A program made the position numbers and the translations under genes. Positions 53,487-61,629 of a stretch of 64,000 nucleotides of DNA are shown here, piece by piece; positions within the stretch are counted from its first letter, which is position 1; each line of letters starts with the position of its first letter. Source of the stretch: Actinomycetota bacterium (lineage in GTDB: Bacteria > Actinomycetota > Actinomycetes > S36-B12); contig JADKGE010000001.1 of assembly GCA_016717115.1 (NCBI GenBank), forward strand, positions 310,001-374,000. The letters run 5' to 3'. The notes beneath the pieces are model-generated. The model made no database searches, was not told the DNA's origin, and was given only the letters and a program-made list of their open reading frames with translations.

Positions 53487-54368
53487 ATGACCGACGAGAC
53501 CCGGCCCGCATCCGCCAGTGGCACGTTCACCTTCGGGGCAGGGGGGCCCGACCCCGTCACGATCACCCGCCTGGGCTTCGGCGCCATGCGCATCACGGGT
53601 CCCGGCATCTGGGGCCCGCCGGCCGATCCCGCGACCGCCGTCGCGGTGCTCCGGCGCTCCGTCGAGCTCGGCGTCGACTTCATCGACACGGCCGACTCCT
53701 ATGGGCCGGAGGTGAGCGAGAACCTCATCCGGGAGGCGCTCTACCCCTACGACGGGCTGGTCATCGCCACCAAGGGCGGCTTCACCCGTCAGGGCCCTGA
53801 CCGCTGGGTCGTGGTCGGGCGTCCCGAGTACCTGCGGCAGTGCGTCCACCTGTCCCTGCGCCGCCTCGGCGTGGACCGCATCGACCTGTGGCAGCTGCAT
53901 CGCATCGACCCGCTCGTGCCCGCGGACGAGCAGTTCGGCGTCATCCGGGAGATGCAGGACGAGGGGCTCATCCGGCATGCCGGCCTCTCGGAGGTGTCGG
54001 TCGCCGACGTCGCGGCGGCTCGGGCGGTCTTCGACGTGGTGAGCGTGCAGAACCTCTACAACCTCGCGAACCGGTCGAGCGAGGAGCTGCTCGACTACAG
54101 CGAGCTCGAGGGCATCGGCTTCATCCCCTGGTTCCCGTTGGGCGCCCGTGCCCTCGTGGCCGAGGACGGGCCGCTCGGCCCGATCGCGCAGCGCCTCGGC
54201 GCGACCCCCAGCCAGGTGGCCCTCGCCTGGCTGCTGCAGCGCTCGCCGGTCATGCTCCCCATCCCCGGCACGGGCTCCGTCGACCACCTGGAGGAGAACT
54301 GCGGTGGCGCCACGGTCGTCCTGGACGAGGCGGCGATGGCCGAGCTGGCGGCGCTGCCGACGGCCTAG
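53487..54368 (+). CDS. Aldo/keto reductase
   Basis: A 293-residue NADPH-dependent reductase with an (alpha/beta)8 barrel. Catalytic tetrad: Asp and Tyr in FIDTADSYGPEVSE, Lys in LVIATKGGF and His in DLWQLHRIDP. The NADP-binding end is LPIPGTGSVDHLEENC. The substrate is unknown. ATG 53487 was chosen for the normal N-terminal length; no strong ribosome binding site is visible. Its TAG stop lies inside the shared CTAG (54365-54368) with the convergent cupin gene. Confidence 0.9.
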   Translation: MTDETRPASASGTFTFGAGGPDPVTITRLGFGAMRITGPGIWGPPADPATAVAVLRRSVELGVDFIDTADSYGPEVSENLIREALYPYDGLVIATKGGFTRQGPDRWVVVGRPEYLRQCVHLSLRRLGVDRIDLWQLHRIDPLVPADEQFGVIREMQDEGLIRHAGLSEVSVADVAAARAVFDVVSVQNLYNLANRSSEELLDYSELEGIGFIPWFPLGARALVAEDGPLGPIAQRLGATPSQVALAWLLQRSPVMLPIPGTGSVDHLEENCGGATVVLDEAAMAELAALPTA

Positions 54369-54697
54369 CGAGGCGTGATCCACACCTTGCGCAGCGGCTC
54401 GTCGATGACCCAGGTGGTGGGGGTGCCGGCTACAAGCACGCCCACGACGCCGGGGCGCAGGTGCATGTCGCGCCCGTCGGCGAGGAGCACCCGGCCACGC
54501 CCGCTCAATACGACGAACACCTCGTCCTGCTCGATGTCCGTTGACGTGCCGACCGGGTGCGCCCACACGCCGACATCCGCGAAGGCAGTCTCGACGAGAC
54601 CGCACGCGCCGGTTGCCACCGGGCCGTCCGGGCACTGATCGTCGGGCAACGGCGCCCACTCGAGCTCGTGGGCCAGCGCGTCGAAGACCTCGTTCAT
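54365..54697 (-). CDS. Small cupin-domain protein
   Basis: A 110-residue single-domain cupin of the DUF861/EutQ-like type: WAHPVGTSTDIEQDEVFVVLSGRGRVLLADG (first cupin motif with a Glu), then LRPGVVGVLVAGTPTTWVI and KVWITPR. Ligand or activity is unknown; the metal-binding His set is reduced, as in this subfamily. GGGGAGG lies 9-10 nt before the ATG. It converges with the aldo/keto reductase, sharing CTAG, and is divergent from tRNA-Arg. Confidence 0.82.
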   Translation of the reverse strand: MNEVFDALAHELEWAPLPDDQCPDGPVATGACGLVETAFADVGVWAHPVGTSTDIEQDEVFVVLSGRGRVLLADGRDMHLRPGVVGVLVAGTPTTWVIDEPLRKVWITPR

Positions 54698-54730
54698 GCC
54701 GCCATCCTCCCCTACTACACTTCGCCGAGC

Positions 54731-54804
54731 GCCCTCGTAGCTCAGTCGGATAGAGCGACCGCCTCCTAAGCGGTAGGCCGTGGGTTCGATTCCCGCCGAG
54801 GGCA
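54731..54804 (+). tRNA. tRNA-Arg (anticodon CCT)
   Basis: A complete cloverleaf. The acceptor stem GCCCTCG pairs with CGAGGGC and the discriminator is A. The anticodon stem-loop is ACCGC-CTCCTAA-GCGGT with anticodon CCT, reading the rare AGG codon. The T-arm has GTTCGATTC. CCA is not encoded (ACGT follows the acceptor), unlike the tRNA-Ala at 36575. Confidence 0.97.
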
Positions 54805-54838
54805 CGTCCACCCGCCACAGGCCGACGACAGGAACGCG

Positions 54839-56518
54839 ATGCCCAGCGCCAAGCGCATCTTTCTCGCGCCACCGAGCCTCGCCGGATTGACGCTGGGCGC
54901 CGTCGGCTTCGCCGCCGCGCTCACCCCCTCGCTCCTGCCGCACAAGCTGATGTTCCTGCTCCTGCTCACGGCGATCGGCACGCTGTCGGGCTACGCCATC
55001 GGTACGACAGTGTCCTGGCTGCTGAACAAGATCCCGTGGGTCCGTTCGATCACCTTTCCGCGCCTCGTGCGCTTCGGCATCCCGATCGTGGTCTGGCTCG
55101 GCGCATTGAGCTTCACACCCATCGCCGTCACCTGGCAGGCCGAGCAGCAGTCCGAGCTCGACATGCCCGAGGCCCTGCCCTCGACACTCGTCGTGATCTT
55201 CGGCACCGCCGCCATTGCCGCCGTGCTGCTGCTGATCTCGCGCGCCATCCGGGTGGGGTCGAATGCGCTGGCCCGGCTCGTCACCCGCATTCCCCCCGTC
55301 GGCCGGTGGACGGGCGGCGACACTGCGGGCGCGACCAATCGCCGCGGCATGATCGTGCGCGCGGGCGTGGCCGTGGCTCTCATCGCCCTGGCGTCCACCG
55401 GACTCAACGTCGGCATCGCGCTCCTCGTGTCGTCGTATGACTCCGTCAATGCCGACGCATCCGGGCAGAGCCCGACGAACCTCGGCGAGAACAGCGGCAG
55501 CCCGCAGAGCCTCACGCCCTGGGACACCCTCGGTCGCGAGGGACGCTTCTACGTCAGCAACACCATGACCCCGGCCGAGATCGAGCAGATCAGCGGCGCT
55601 CCCGCGGCAACGCCCGTGCGGGTCTATGTCGGCATGCAGCAGGGCGACACCCCCGAAGCCCGCACCGCCCTTGCGCTGAAGGAGCTCGATCGCGTCAAGG
55701 CCTGGGACCGGCCCTACCTCGTGATCTACGCGGTGACCGGCACCGGGTGGGTGAACCCCGACGGGATCAACAGCCTCGAGGCGGTGACGGGCGGCGACGT
55801 GACGACCGTGGCCGTGCAGTACTCGGCCGTGCCCAGCTGGATCGGCTTCGTCCTCGACCAGGCCACAACGCAGATCCAGAACCGCGACACCGTGACGGCC
55901 ATCGTCGACGCATGGAAGGCGCGGCCGGCGGACCAGCGTCCCGAGCTGGTGCTGTTCGGGGAGTCGCTCGGGTCGTTCGGCAGCCAGGCCGCTTGGGAGG
56001 AGACCGACGGCCCGGAGCAGGTCTCCGCCGACGTTCAGAAGATCGTGTGGATCGGTCCTCCCGCCGAATCGACCCTGTGGAAGACGTGGCAGGCCGACCG
56101 CTCGTCCGGGCCGGCGTGGCAGCCGGTCATGGGAGACGGGTCCATCGCGAGGGTCTACATCAGCGCCGACGACCTTGCCGACGCCCAGCCCAACAGTGGG
56201 CCGGCCATCACCTTCGTGGCCCATCCCAACGACCCCGTCGTGTACTGGAGCCCGGATCTGCTGCTGCGCCAGCCCGACTGGCTCGACGCTCCGCTCGGAC
56301 CGGGAGTGGCTCCGCAGATGCGCTGGTTCCCGATCATCACGTTCCTGCAGGTGGGCATGGACCTCATCAGCGGCGGCGAGCCGCCGGAGGTCGGCCACAA
56401 CTACGCCTCGGGCATCGGCCCGGCCGTGGCCCTGACGGTGAACCCTCCGGGGTGGACCCCCGCGGCTACGACCCGACTGCAGGCGGCCCTGCCCGACCTG
56501 ATGTACGTCACGGGCTGA
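54839..56518 (+). CDS. Membrane-anchored alpha/beta-hydrolase family protein (Abhydrolase_9 type)
   Basis: A 559-residue protein with an N-terminal membrane region of about five helices (residues 15-215) and a C-terminal alpha/beta-hydrolase-like domain with nucleophile elbow LFGESLGSFGSQ, VAHPNDPVVYWSP (Asp region) and VGHNYASGIGPAV (His). This two-part layout is that of the Abhydrolase_9 family common in actinobacteria; no substrate is known. It follows tRNA-Arg by 34 bp. The 3' end overlaps the convergent decarboxylase by 11 bp. Confidence 0.85.
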   Translation: MPSAKRIFLAPPSLAGLTLGAVGFAAALTPSLLPHKLMFLLLLTAIGTLSGYAIGTTVSWLLNKIPWVRSITFPRLVRFGIPIVVWLGALSFTPIAVTWQAEQQSELDMPEALPSTLVVIFGTAAIAAVLLLISRAIRVGSNALARLVTRIPPVGRWTGGDTAGATNRRGMIVRAGVAVALIALASTGLNVGIALLVSSYDSVNADASGQSPTNLGENSGSPQSLTPWDTLGREGRFYVSNTMTPAEIEQISGAPAATPVRVYVGMQQGDTPEARTALALKELDRVKAWDRPYLVIYAVTGTGWVNPDGINSLEAVTGGDVTTVAVQYSAVPSWIGFVLDQATTQIQNRDTVTAIVDAWKARPADQRPELVLFGESLGSFGSQAAWEETDGPEQVSADVQKIVWIGPPAESTLWKTWQADRSSGPAWQPVMGDGSIARVYISADDLADAQPNSGPAITFVAHPNDPVVYWSPDLLLRQPDWLDAPLGPGVAPQMRWFPIITFLQVGMDLISGGEPPEVGHNYASGIGPAVALTVNPPGWTPAATTRLQAALPDLMYVTG

Positions 56519-57935
56519 GCGACTCGATCACCTCGATCGTCTCGAGTGTGGGGTCACTGCTGTAGGCGACGCGACCGATGCGCCCGGCCGCCACGATGGC
56601 TTCGACGGTCTCCTGCGTGACCCGTTCGCCGGGAGCGAGCAGCGGCACTCCGGGAGGGTAGGGGCAGAACTGCTCGGCACTCACCTCGCCGACCGCGTCG
56701 ACGAGGCGCAGACGCCGCCTCGTGGCGAAGAACGCCTCACGGGGGGTGACCACCACGTCGGGGTCGATGCGCCACACCGACGTCGGAGTCGCGGCCCGGG
56801 CATCGCCCCGCCGCTGGTCGATGAGCGTCGTGATGATCCGCGTCGCCTCGTCGACGAAGGCGGCGTCGTCCATCAGGGTCACGGTCAGCACGAGCGTGTC
56901 GCGGTCTGCCGCCTCCGGGCCGTGACCGAGCCGCCACAGCGCCTCCCCCAGGTCGAATCCCGAGACACCGGTGCCGGGAAGGAAGAGCGTGACCTTGAAC
57001 GGATCGATCGCGCAGCCCATGTTCGACTCGTCGGCCACGACCAGCCCAGCGATCCCCGCGAGTCGGCGCCGCATGCGCTGCACGAGCCCGATCGTGGTGT
57101 CCAGGGCAGCCGCCCCCTCCCGCTCCATGACGGCGCGCGTGGCGTCGATCGACGCGAACAGAGTCCCGGAGGGCGAGGTGGTGGCGACCAGGTCCACGCA
57201 CCGGTCGAGGTGCGCGCGCGCCACACGACCGTCCCGCATGCTGACGACGGCGGTCTGGGAATAGCCCATGAGGGCCTTGTGGACGCTCGTGACGCTGACG
57301 TCGGCGCCCGAGGCCAGCGCTCCCCTGCCGGCAATGAAGTCGAGGTGAGCACCCCAGGCCTGGTCGACGACGAGCGGGACGCCGCGGTCGTGCGCGGCGG
57401 CACTGAGCGCCGCGACGTCGGAGAGGGTGCCCACGTAGGAGGGACTGGTGACGAAGACCGCGCTGACCGGCTCCTCGATGGCGGCAATGCGGCCTGGTGT
57501 CATCCCCACCGGGATGTGGAACTCGGGGTGGATGCGCGGATGCACCCACACGGGCCGCGCACCGGTGATGACGAGCGCGGCATGGGTACTGCGGTGCGAC
57601 GTGCGGTCCACGGCCACGGGCAGACCCGGTCGGGCCACGGCGGAGAGCGCGGCGATGTTCCCCTGCGACGATCCACCCACGAGGAAGCGGCAGTGGTCGG
57701 CACCCACCGCAGCGGCCCACAGCGCCTCCGCCTGCTCCAGGTACCGGTGGCTGAAGGCGTTGTCGTCGACGCCGCCCTGCTGGGGGATGTCGTCGCGTAC
57801 CAGTTCCGCCAGGAGGTCCGCACCGAGCGCGGTCTCGTCGTTCGCGAACTGGTTCTTGTGGCCGGGGATCTGCAGCGGATGTCGCGGCTCGGCCCGGGCC
57901 CGTCGCCACGCATCCACGAGTGGGGTACCGGACAC
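56508..57935 (-). CDS. Orn/Lys/Arg decarboxylase-family PLP enzyme
   Basis: A 475-residue fold-type I PLP enzyme of the major ornithine/lysine/arginine decarboxylase family. Seen: LQIPGHKNQFANDETALG, LVGGSSQGNIAAL, RTSHRSTHAALVI, LVVDQAWGAHLDF and the PLP lysine in SVTSVHKALMGYSQTAVV. It lacks the N-terminal wing domain, like the shorter Gram-positive enzymes (SpeA/YaaO type). The substrate is not certain. GTG 57935 has GGAGGAG 4 nt upstream. It is divergent from glycerate kinase. Confidence 0.87.
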   Translation of the reverse strand: MSGTPLVDAWRRARAEPRHPLQIPGHKNQFANDETALGADLLAELVRDDIPQQGGVDDNAFSHRYLEQAEALWAAAVGADHCRFLVGGSSQGNIAALSAVARPGLPVAVDRTSHRSTHAALVITGARPVWVHPRIHPEFHIPVGMTPGRIAAIEEPVSAVFVTSPSYVGTLSDVAALSAAAHDRGVPLVVDQAWGAHLDFIAGRGALASGADVSVTSVHKALMGYSQTAVVSMRDGRVARAHLDRCVDLVATTSPSGTLFASIDATRAVMEREGAAALDTTIGLVQRMRRRLAGIAGLVVADESNMGCAIDPFKVTLFLPGTGVSGFDLGEALWRLGHGPEAADRDTLVLTVTLMDDAAFVDEATRIITTLIDQRRGDARAATPTSVWRIDPDVVVTPREAFFATRRRLRLVDAVGEVSAEQFCPYPPGVPLLAPGERVTQETVEAIVAAGRIGRVAYSSDPTLETIEVIESLSP

Positions 57936-57963
57936 GGACTCCTCCGGGTGGTTGGGTGGGCGG

Positions 57964-59118
57964 GTGCCCGATCGTCTCACCGATGCGCCGCGACGCGCAG
58001 CCCGAATCGTCGTGGCGCCCAACGCCTTCAAGGGGTCGCTGACGGCGGCTCAGGCTGCGTCTGCCATGACGGCCGGCGTTCGCCGCGCATTCCCGGCCGC
58101 CACGACGATCACGCGACCCATCGCCGACGGCGGGGACGGATCGGTGGACGCACTCGTCTCAGCCGGCTACGAACGGCTCGCCATCGAGGTCCGTGGCCCG
58201 ACCGGCCTGCCGGTCTCCGCCGCCATGGCGCGCAGCGGCAGCACGGTGGTGGTCGAGATCGCGAACACGTGCGGCCTCCTCCTGCTCCCGGAGGGCATCC
58301 TCGAGCCGCTCGGCGCCAGTTCCGCCGGGCTCGGTGATGCTGTCCGCTCGGCGCTGGACTCCGGCGCAGACCACGTCGTGATCTGCCTCGGTGGCAGCTC
58401 CTCGACCGACGGCGGCGCAGGACTGCTCAGTGCCCTCGGCGCGGTCCTGCTCGATGACGACGGCACCACAATCGACGCGTGCGGGGCAGGACTCCTGCGG
58501 GTGGCTGTCCTCGACCTGTCTCGCCTGGACCACCGCATCGGCACGACCCGGTTCACCGTGGCCACGGACGTCACCACCCCCCTGCTCGGACCCGACGGGG
58601 CCGCGGCCGTGTTCGGCCCCCAGAAGGGGGCGACGCCGGATGACGTCGCGCTTCTCGATGCGGGGCTGACCCGGTGGGCCGACGCCCTCGCCCAGGCCAC
58701 CGGAAGGGACGAGGCGGGCCGCCCCGGCTCCGGCGCGGCCGGCGGCACGGGCGTCGCCGCCCTGGCCGCCCTGGACGCGCACCTCGTGTCGGGGGCAGCC
58801 CTCGTCGCCGAGGCCATCGGCCTGTCCGACGCGATCGACGGCGCCGACCTGGTGGTGACCGGCGAAGGCGCCCTCGACCGGCAGAGCACCCTTGGCAAGG
58901 GAGCCCTCGCCGTCGTGGACCTGGCCCGATCCGGCGGCGCCGACGCGATCCTCGTCTGCGGCCGCATCGACCTGACCGCCGACGAGCTCCTCGAGCGTGG
59001 CGTGACGTCGTGGGCGAGCCTGGCGGGCCGCGATCGCGACACCATGGGTCGAGCCGCCGACCTGGTGGCCGCGGCGACCGCCGAAGCCCTCGCGCGGTGG
59101 TCGACGACTGCCTCCTAG
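57964..59118 (+). CDS. Glycerate kinase (GK-I type)
   Basis: A 384-residue class I glycerate kinase, phosphorylating D-glycerate to 2-phosphoglycerate. Seen: VVAPNAFKGSLTAAQAA, PIADGGDGSVDAL, ICLGGSSSTDGGAGLLSALG and VVTGEGALDRQSTLGKGA, all family hallmarks. The 2-phosphoglycerate product is the substrate of enolase, but the enolase gene is 14 kb away. The GTG has only a weak ribosome binding site. The TAG stop is shared with the convergent antiporter in CTAG (59115-59118). Confidence 0.92.
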   Translation: MPDRLTDAPRRAARIVVAPNAFKGSLTAAQAASAMTAGVRRAFPAATTITRPIADGGDGSVDALVSAGYERLAIEVRGPTGLPVSAAMARSGSTVVVEIANTCGLLLLPEGILEPLGASSAGLGDAVRSALDSGADHVVICLGGSSSTDGGAGLLSALGAVLLDDDGTTIDACGAGLLRVAVLDLSRLDHRIGTTRFTVATDVTTPLLGPDGAAAVFGPQKGATPDDVALLDAGLTRWADALAQATGRDEAGRPGSGAAGGTGVAALAALDAHLVSGAALVAEAIGLSDAIDGADLVVTGEGALDRQSTLGKGALAVVDLARSGGADAILVCGRIDLTADELLERGVTSWASLAGRDRDTMGRAADLVAAATAEALARWSTTAS

Positions 59119-60698
59119 GCGCCCCGGGTGCGTAGCGCCTGGTCGCGCAGGTCGAGGGCCCGCAGCATGGGTCGGACGATCGCGTCCGGAAGGCCTTCGT
59201 CGTCGCGCAGCCGGAGCAGTTCCTCCTGCTCGGCCCGCACCATGGCCCGCGCGGTCGAGATCATCTGCGCTACCTCGATCTCCTGCGTCGCTGTGACGGT
59301 CTCCGGGTGGGCAGCCACCTGCAGCCGGTGCTCGGTGTCCGCGCGCAGGCGCTCGCTGACCTCCACCGGCAGGGGCCGCCCGTCGTCCTCGCACTGCGTC
59401 TCGACATCGCTCAGGCGCCCCAGCGCCGCGCGCGCCAGCATGGCATCGACCCGGCGCAGCGTCGCGTCGTCGTCGTCCGTGTGGACCTTGAGTGACCGTG
59501 CCAGGGGCGCAAGCGTCAGTGACAGGAGCAGCGTGATGAGGATGACGCAGAACGTGGTGGCGAGGATGACGTCACGGAACGGAACCCGCTCGCCGCCGGC
59601 GAACACGAGCGGTATGGAGAAGGCGGCAAGGCCCGACACTGGACCGCGGGCACCAGCCCAGGCGACGATCGCCCCGCCCTTGAGCAACGTGCCGTCGGGG
59701 CCCGCATCGCTCGACGTCCGCGCCAGCAGGACCATGACGAACACGAAGGCCGCCCTGGTCGCGATCAGTGCCACGACGACGACCGGCGCGAGGATCACGA
59801 CCTGGCCGATCTCCTTGGAGTCGAGCCGGTGCAGGACGTCGGGGATCTCGAGTCCGACGAGGAAGAACGCCAGCGCCTGGAGCACGAAGGTGATGTGCCG
59901 CCAGACCGTGGCGCTCTGCACGCGACCGGCCTGCCCGGCGTTCGCGTGCTGCGAGTGCGCAATGAACAGGGCGGCGACGACGACGGCGAGGATTCCCGAG
60001 CCCTGGAGCTCCTCCGCCACGACGTACAGCAGGAAGGGAGCCACCAGCACCAAGGCGTTCGAGGCGACCAGATCCTTGCTCCGGCGCAGCACCCACGACA
60101 GGAGCCAGCCGCCAGCAGCGCCCACGAGGACGCCGGCGACCACGGCCACGACGAAAACGGTGGTCACCTCGACGAGGGTCACGCTTCCGGCGGCCGCCGC
60201 GACGAGGGCGACCTTGAGGGCGGTCAGCCCGGTGCCGTCGTTGACGAGGCTCTCGCCCTCGAGGATCGAGATGAGGCGTCTGGGCAGGCCGGCCCGGCGC
60301 GCCACGGCGCTGACGGCCACGGCATCGGTCGGCGCCAGGACGGCGCCCAGGGCCATCGCCATCGCGATCGGCATGGCGATGAGCAGGGCGCCGACCGCGC
60401 CGATGACGACCGTCGTGGCCACGACCAGGCCGATGGCCAGGGCCAGCACGGGGCGGCTCACGCGCCGCAGGTCCAGGTAGGACGAGCCGAGTGCCTCTCC
60501 GAACACCAGGGGAGCCAGCACCGCAACCAGGATCACCTCGGGGTCCGGCGGCGCGGATGGCCCGATCGGCAGCACGCCGACGACGATGCCGCTGAAGATC
60601 AGGGGCATGGCCATGCTCCAGCCGCGCTGCCTGCAGAAGGCGGCGAGCGCGACGGCCAACGTGGCCGAGCCGGCCAGGGTGACGAAGGTGTCGTTCAT
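59115..60698 (-). CDS. CPA1-family Na+/H+ antiporter (NhaP/NhaG type)
   Basis: A 527-residue antiporter with about 12 membrane helices (residues 1-410) and a charged cytoplasmic C-terminus of about 115 residues rich in coiled-coil-like helices. Ion-site motifs: GAVLAPTDAVAVSAV, GESLVNDGTGLTALKVAL and AGARGPVSGLAAF. It would exchange Na+ (or K+) for protons in pH/salt balance. A TAGGCT hexamer ends 8 nt before the ATG at 60698, so a near-leaderless promoter is possible. Confidence 0.9.
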   Translation of the reverse strand: MNDTFVTLAGSATLAVALAAFCRQRGWSMAMPLIFSGIVVGVLPIGPSAPPDPEVILVAVLAPLVFGEALGSSYLDLRRVSRPVLALAIGLVVATTVVIGAVGALLIAMPIAMAMALGAVLAPTDAVAVSAVARRAGLPRRLISILEGESLVNDGTGLTALKVALVAAAAGSVTLVEVTTVFVVAVVAGVLVGAAGGWLLSWVLRRSKDLVASNALVLVAPFLLYVVAEELQGSGILAVVVAALFIAHSQHANAGQAGRVQSATVWRHITFVLQALAFFLVGLEIPDVLHRLDSKEIGQVVILAPVVVVALIATRAAFVFVMVLLARTSSDAGPDGTLLKGGAIVAWAGARGPVSGLAAFSIPLVFAGGERVPFRDVILATTFCVILITLLLSLTLAPLARSLKVHTDDDDATLRRVDAMLARAALGRLSDVETQCEDDGRPLPVEVSERLRADTEHRLQVAAHPETVTATQEIEVAQMISTARAMVRAEQEELLRLRDDEGLPDAIVRPMLRALDLRDQALRTRGA

Positions 60699-60725
60699 TG
60701 CGCCGCAGCCTACTTAGGCGGGCGG

Positions 60726-61529
60726 CTACGCCACTTGGATCGAGCGCTTCGCCAGTCCGTAGAAGTAGCCGTCGATCGTCGTCTCCGGCGCCACGTCGGG
60801 CGCGCTGGCAAGGCCGAGGGTGATGAACAGCGGGACGAGATGCTCCACCGTGGGGTGCGCATAGGGCAGGCCGGGAGCCTTCGACCGGTAGGCGGTGAGA
60901 GTCTCCACGTCGCCGCGGCCCAGGGCCTCAGCGGCCCACAGATCGAAGTCGACGCTCCAGCCGGGCGGCGTGGCGTCGGTGCTCCAGTCGCGCAGGTAGG
61001 GAAGGCCATGGGTCAGGAAGCCCGACCCGATGACCAGGACGCCCTGATCGCGCAGGGGGCGCAGGCGGGAACCGAGATCGATCAGTTGCTGGGGGTCGGA
61101 GGTGGGCAGGGACATCTGGAGCACGGGGATGTTCGCCAAGGGGTACATGACCTTCAGCGGCACCCACGCACCGTGGTCCAGGCCTCGGCGGCGGTGCTGG
61201 TGCACCGCCTGCCCGTCGGGGAGCACCGACGCCACCAGGCGGGCCAGATCCGATGCGTCCGGGGTGGGGTAGGTCATCTGGAAGTACTTCGGCGCGAAGC
61301 CCCCGAAGTCGTACACGAGAGGGGTCGCGGCACCCGTCGACGACAGGCTCAGCGGCGCGGCCTCCCAGTGGGCCGACACGATGAGGATCGCGGTGGGGAG
61401 GGGCAGGCGATCGGCCCAGGCCCGCAGCTGCGCCGTCCACAGGGCATCGTCGAGCAGCGGCGGCGCTCCATGCCCGAGGTAGAGGGCCGGCATGGGACCG
61501 TCCGAAGGTGCCCAGGGTGCTGAAGTCAT
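60726..61529 (-). CDS. DODA/LigB-type extradiol ring-cleavage dioxygenase family protein
   Basis: A 267-residue protein of the class III extradiol dioxygenase family (4,5-DOPA dioxygenase, YgiD-like). Seen: ALYLGHGAPPLLDDALW (first His), LIVSAHWEA, the acid/base motif RGLDHGAWVPLKVMYP, VIGSGFLTHGLPYL and HPTVEHLVPLFITLG. Zinc or iron ligands are the His in HGAP, SAHWE and GLDHG. The natural substrate is unknown. ATG 61529 is placed exactly at the expected start of a transcript from a consensus promoter (see 61536-61566). Confidence 0.88.
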   Translation of the reverse strand: MTSAPWAPSDGPMPALYLGHGAPPLLDDALWTAQLRAWADRLPLPTAILIVSAHWEAAPLSLSSTGAATPLVYDFGGFAPKYFQMTYPTPDASDLARLVASVLPDGQAVHQHRRRGLDHGAWVPLKVMYPLANIPVLQMSLPTSDPQQLIDLGSRLRPLRDQGVLVIGSGFLTHGLPYLRDWSTDATPPGWSVDFDLWAAEALGRGDVETLTAYRSKAPGLPYAHPTVEHLVPLFITLGLASAPDVAPETTIDGYFYGLAKRSIQVA

Positions 61530-61535
61530 GGCACC

Positions 61536-61566
61536 ACCCTTCCCCACTTTAGTTGAATTGTCAATT
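61536..61566 (-). promoter_or_regulatory. DODA gene promoter with overlapping palindromic operator
   Basis: On the minus strand a consensus -35 TTGACA (61564-61559), a 17-bp spacer and -10 AAGGGT (61541-61536) place the transcript start at the ATG (61529). The -35 lies inside the palindrome AATTGTCAATT (61556-61566), an AT-rich patch in GC-rich DNA. MarR- and related repressors often bind such sites. It could also affect the divergent MMPL gene. Confidence 0.55.
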
Positions 61567-61629
61567 ATCTAGCCCAATCGTCGGGGGGTCGGGTGGCGGG
61601 ATCCGGGAACGTCCGACACGCTTGCGCCC

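Noticed and set aside
54365..56398. A 677-residue minus-strand frame ahead of the cupin gene
   Set aside because: Only the last 110 residues (from 54697) are a protein; the rest is antisense to tRNA-Arg and the membrane hydrolase.
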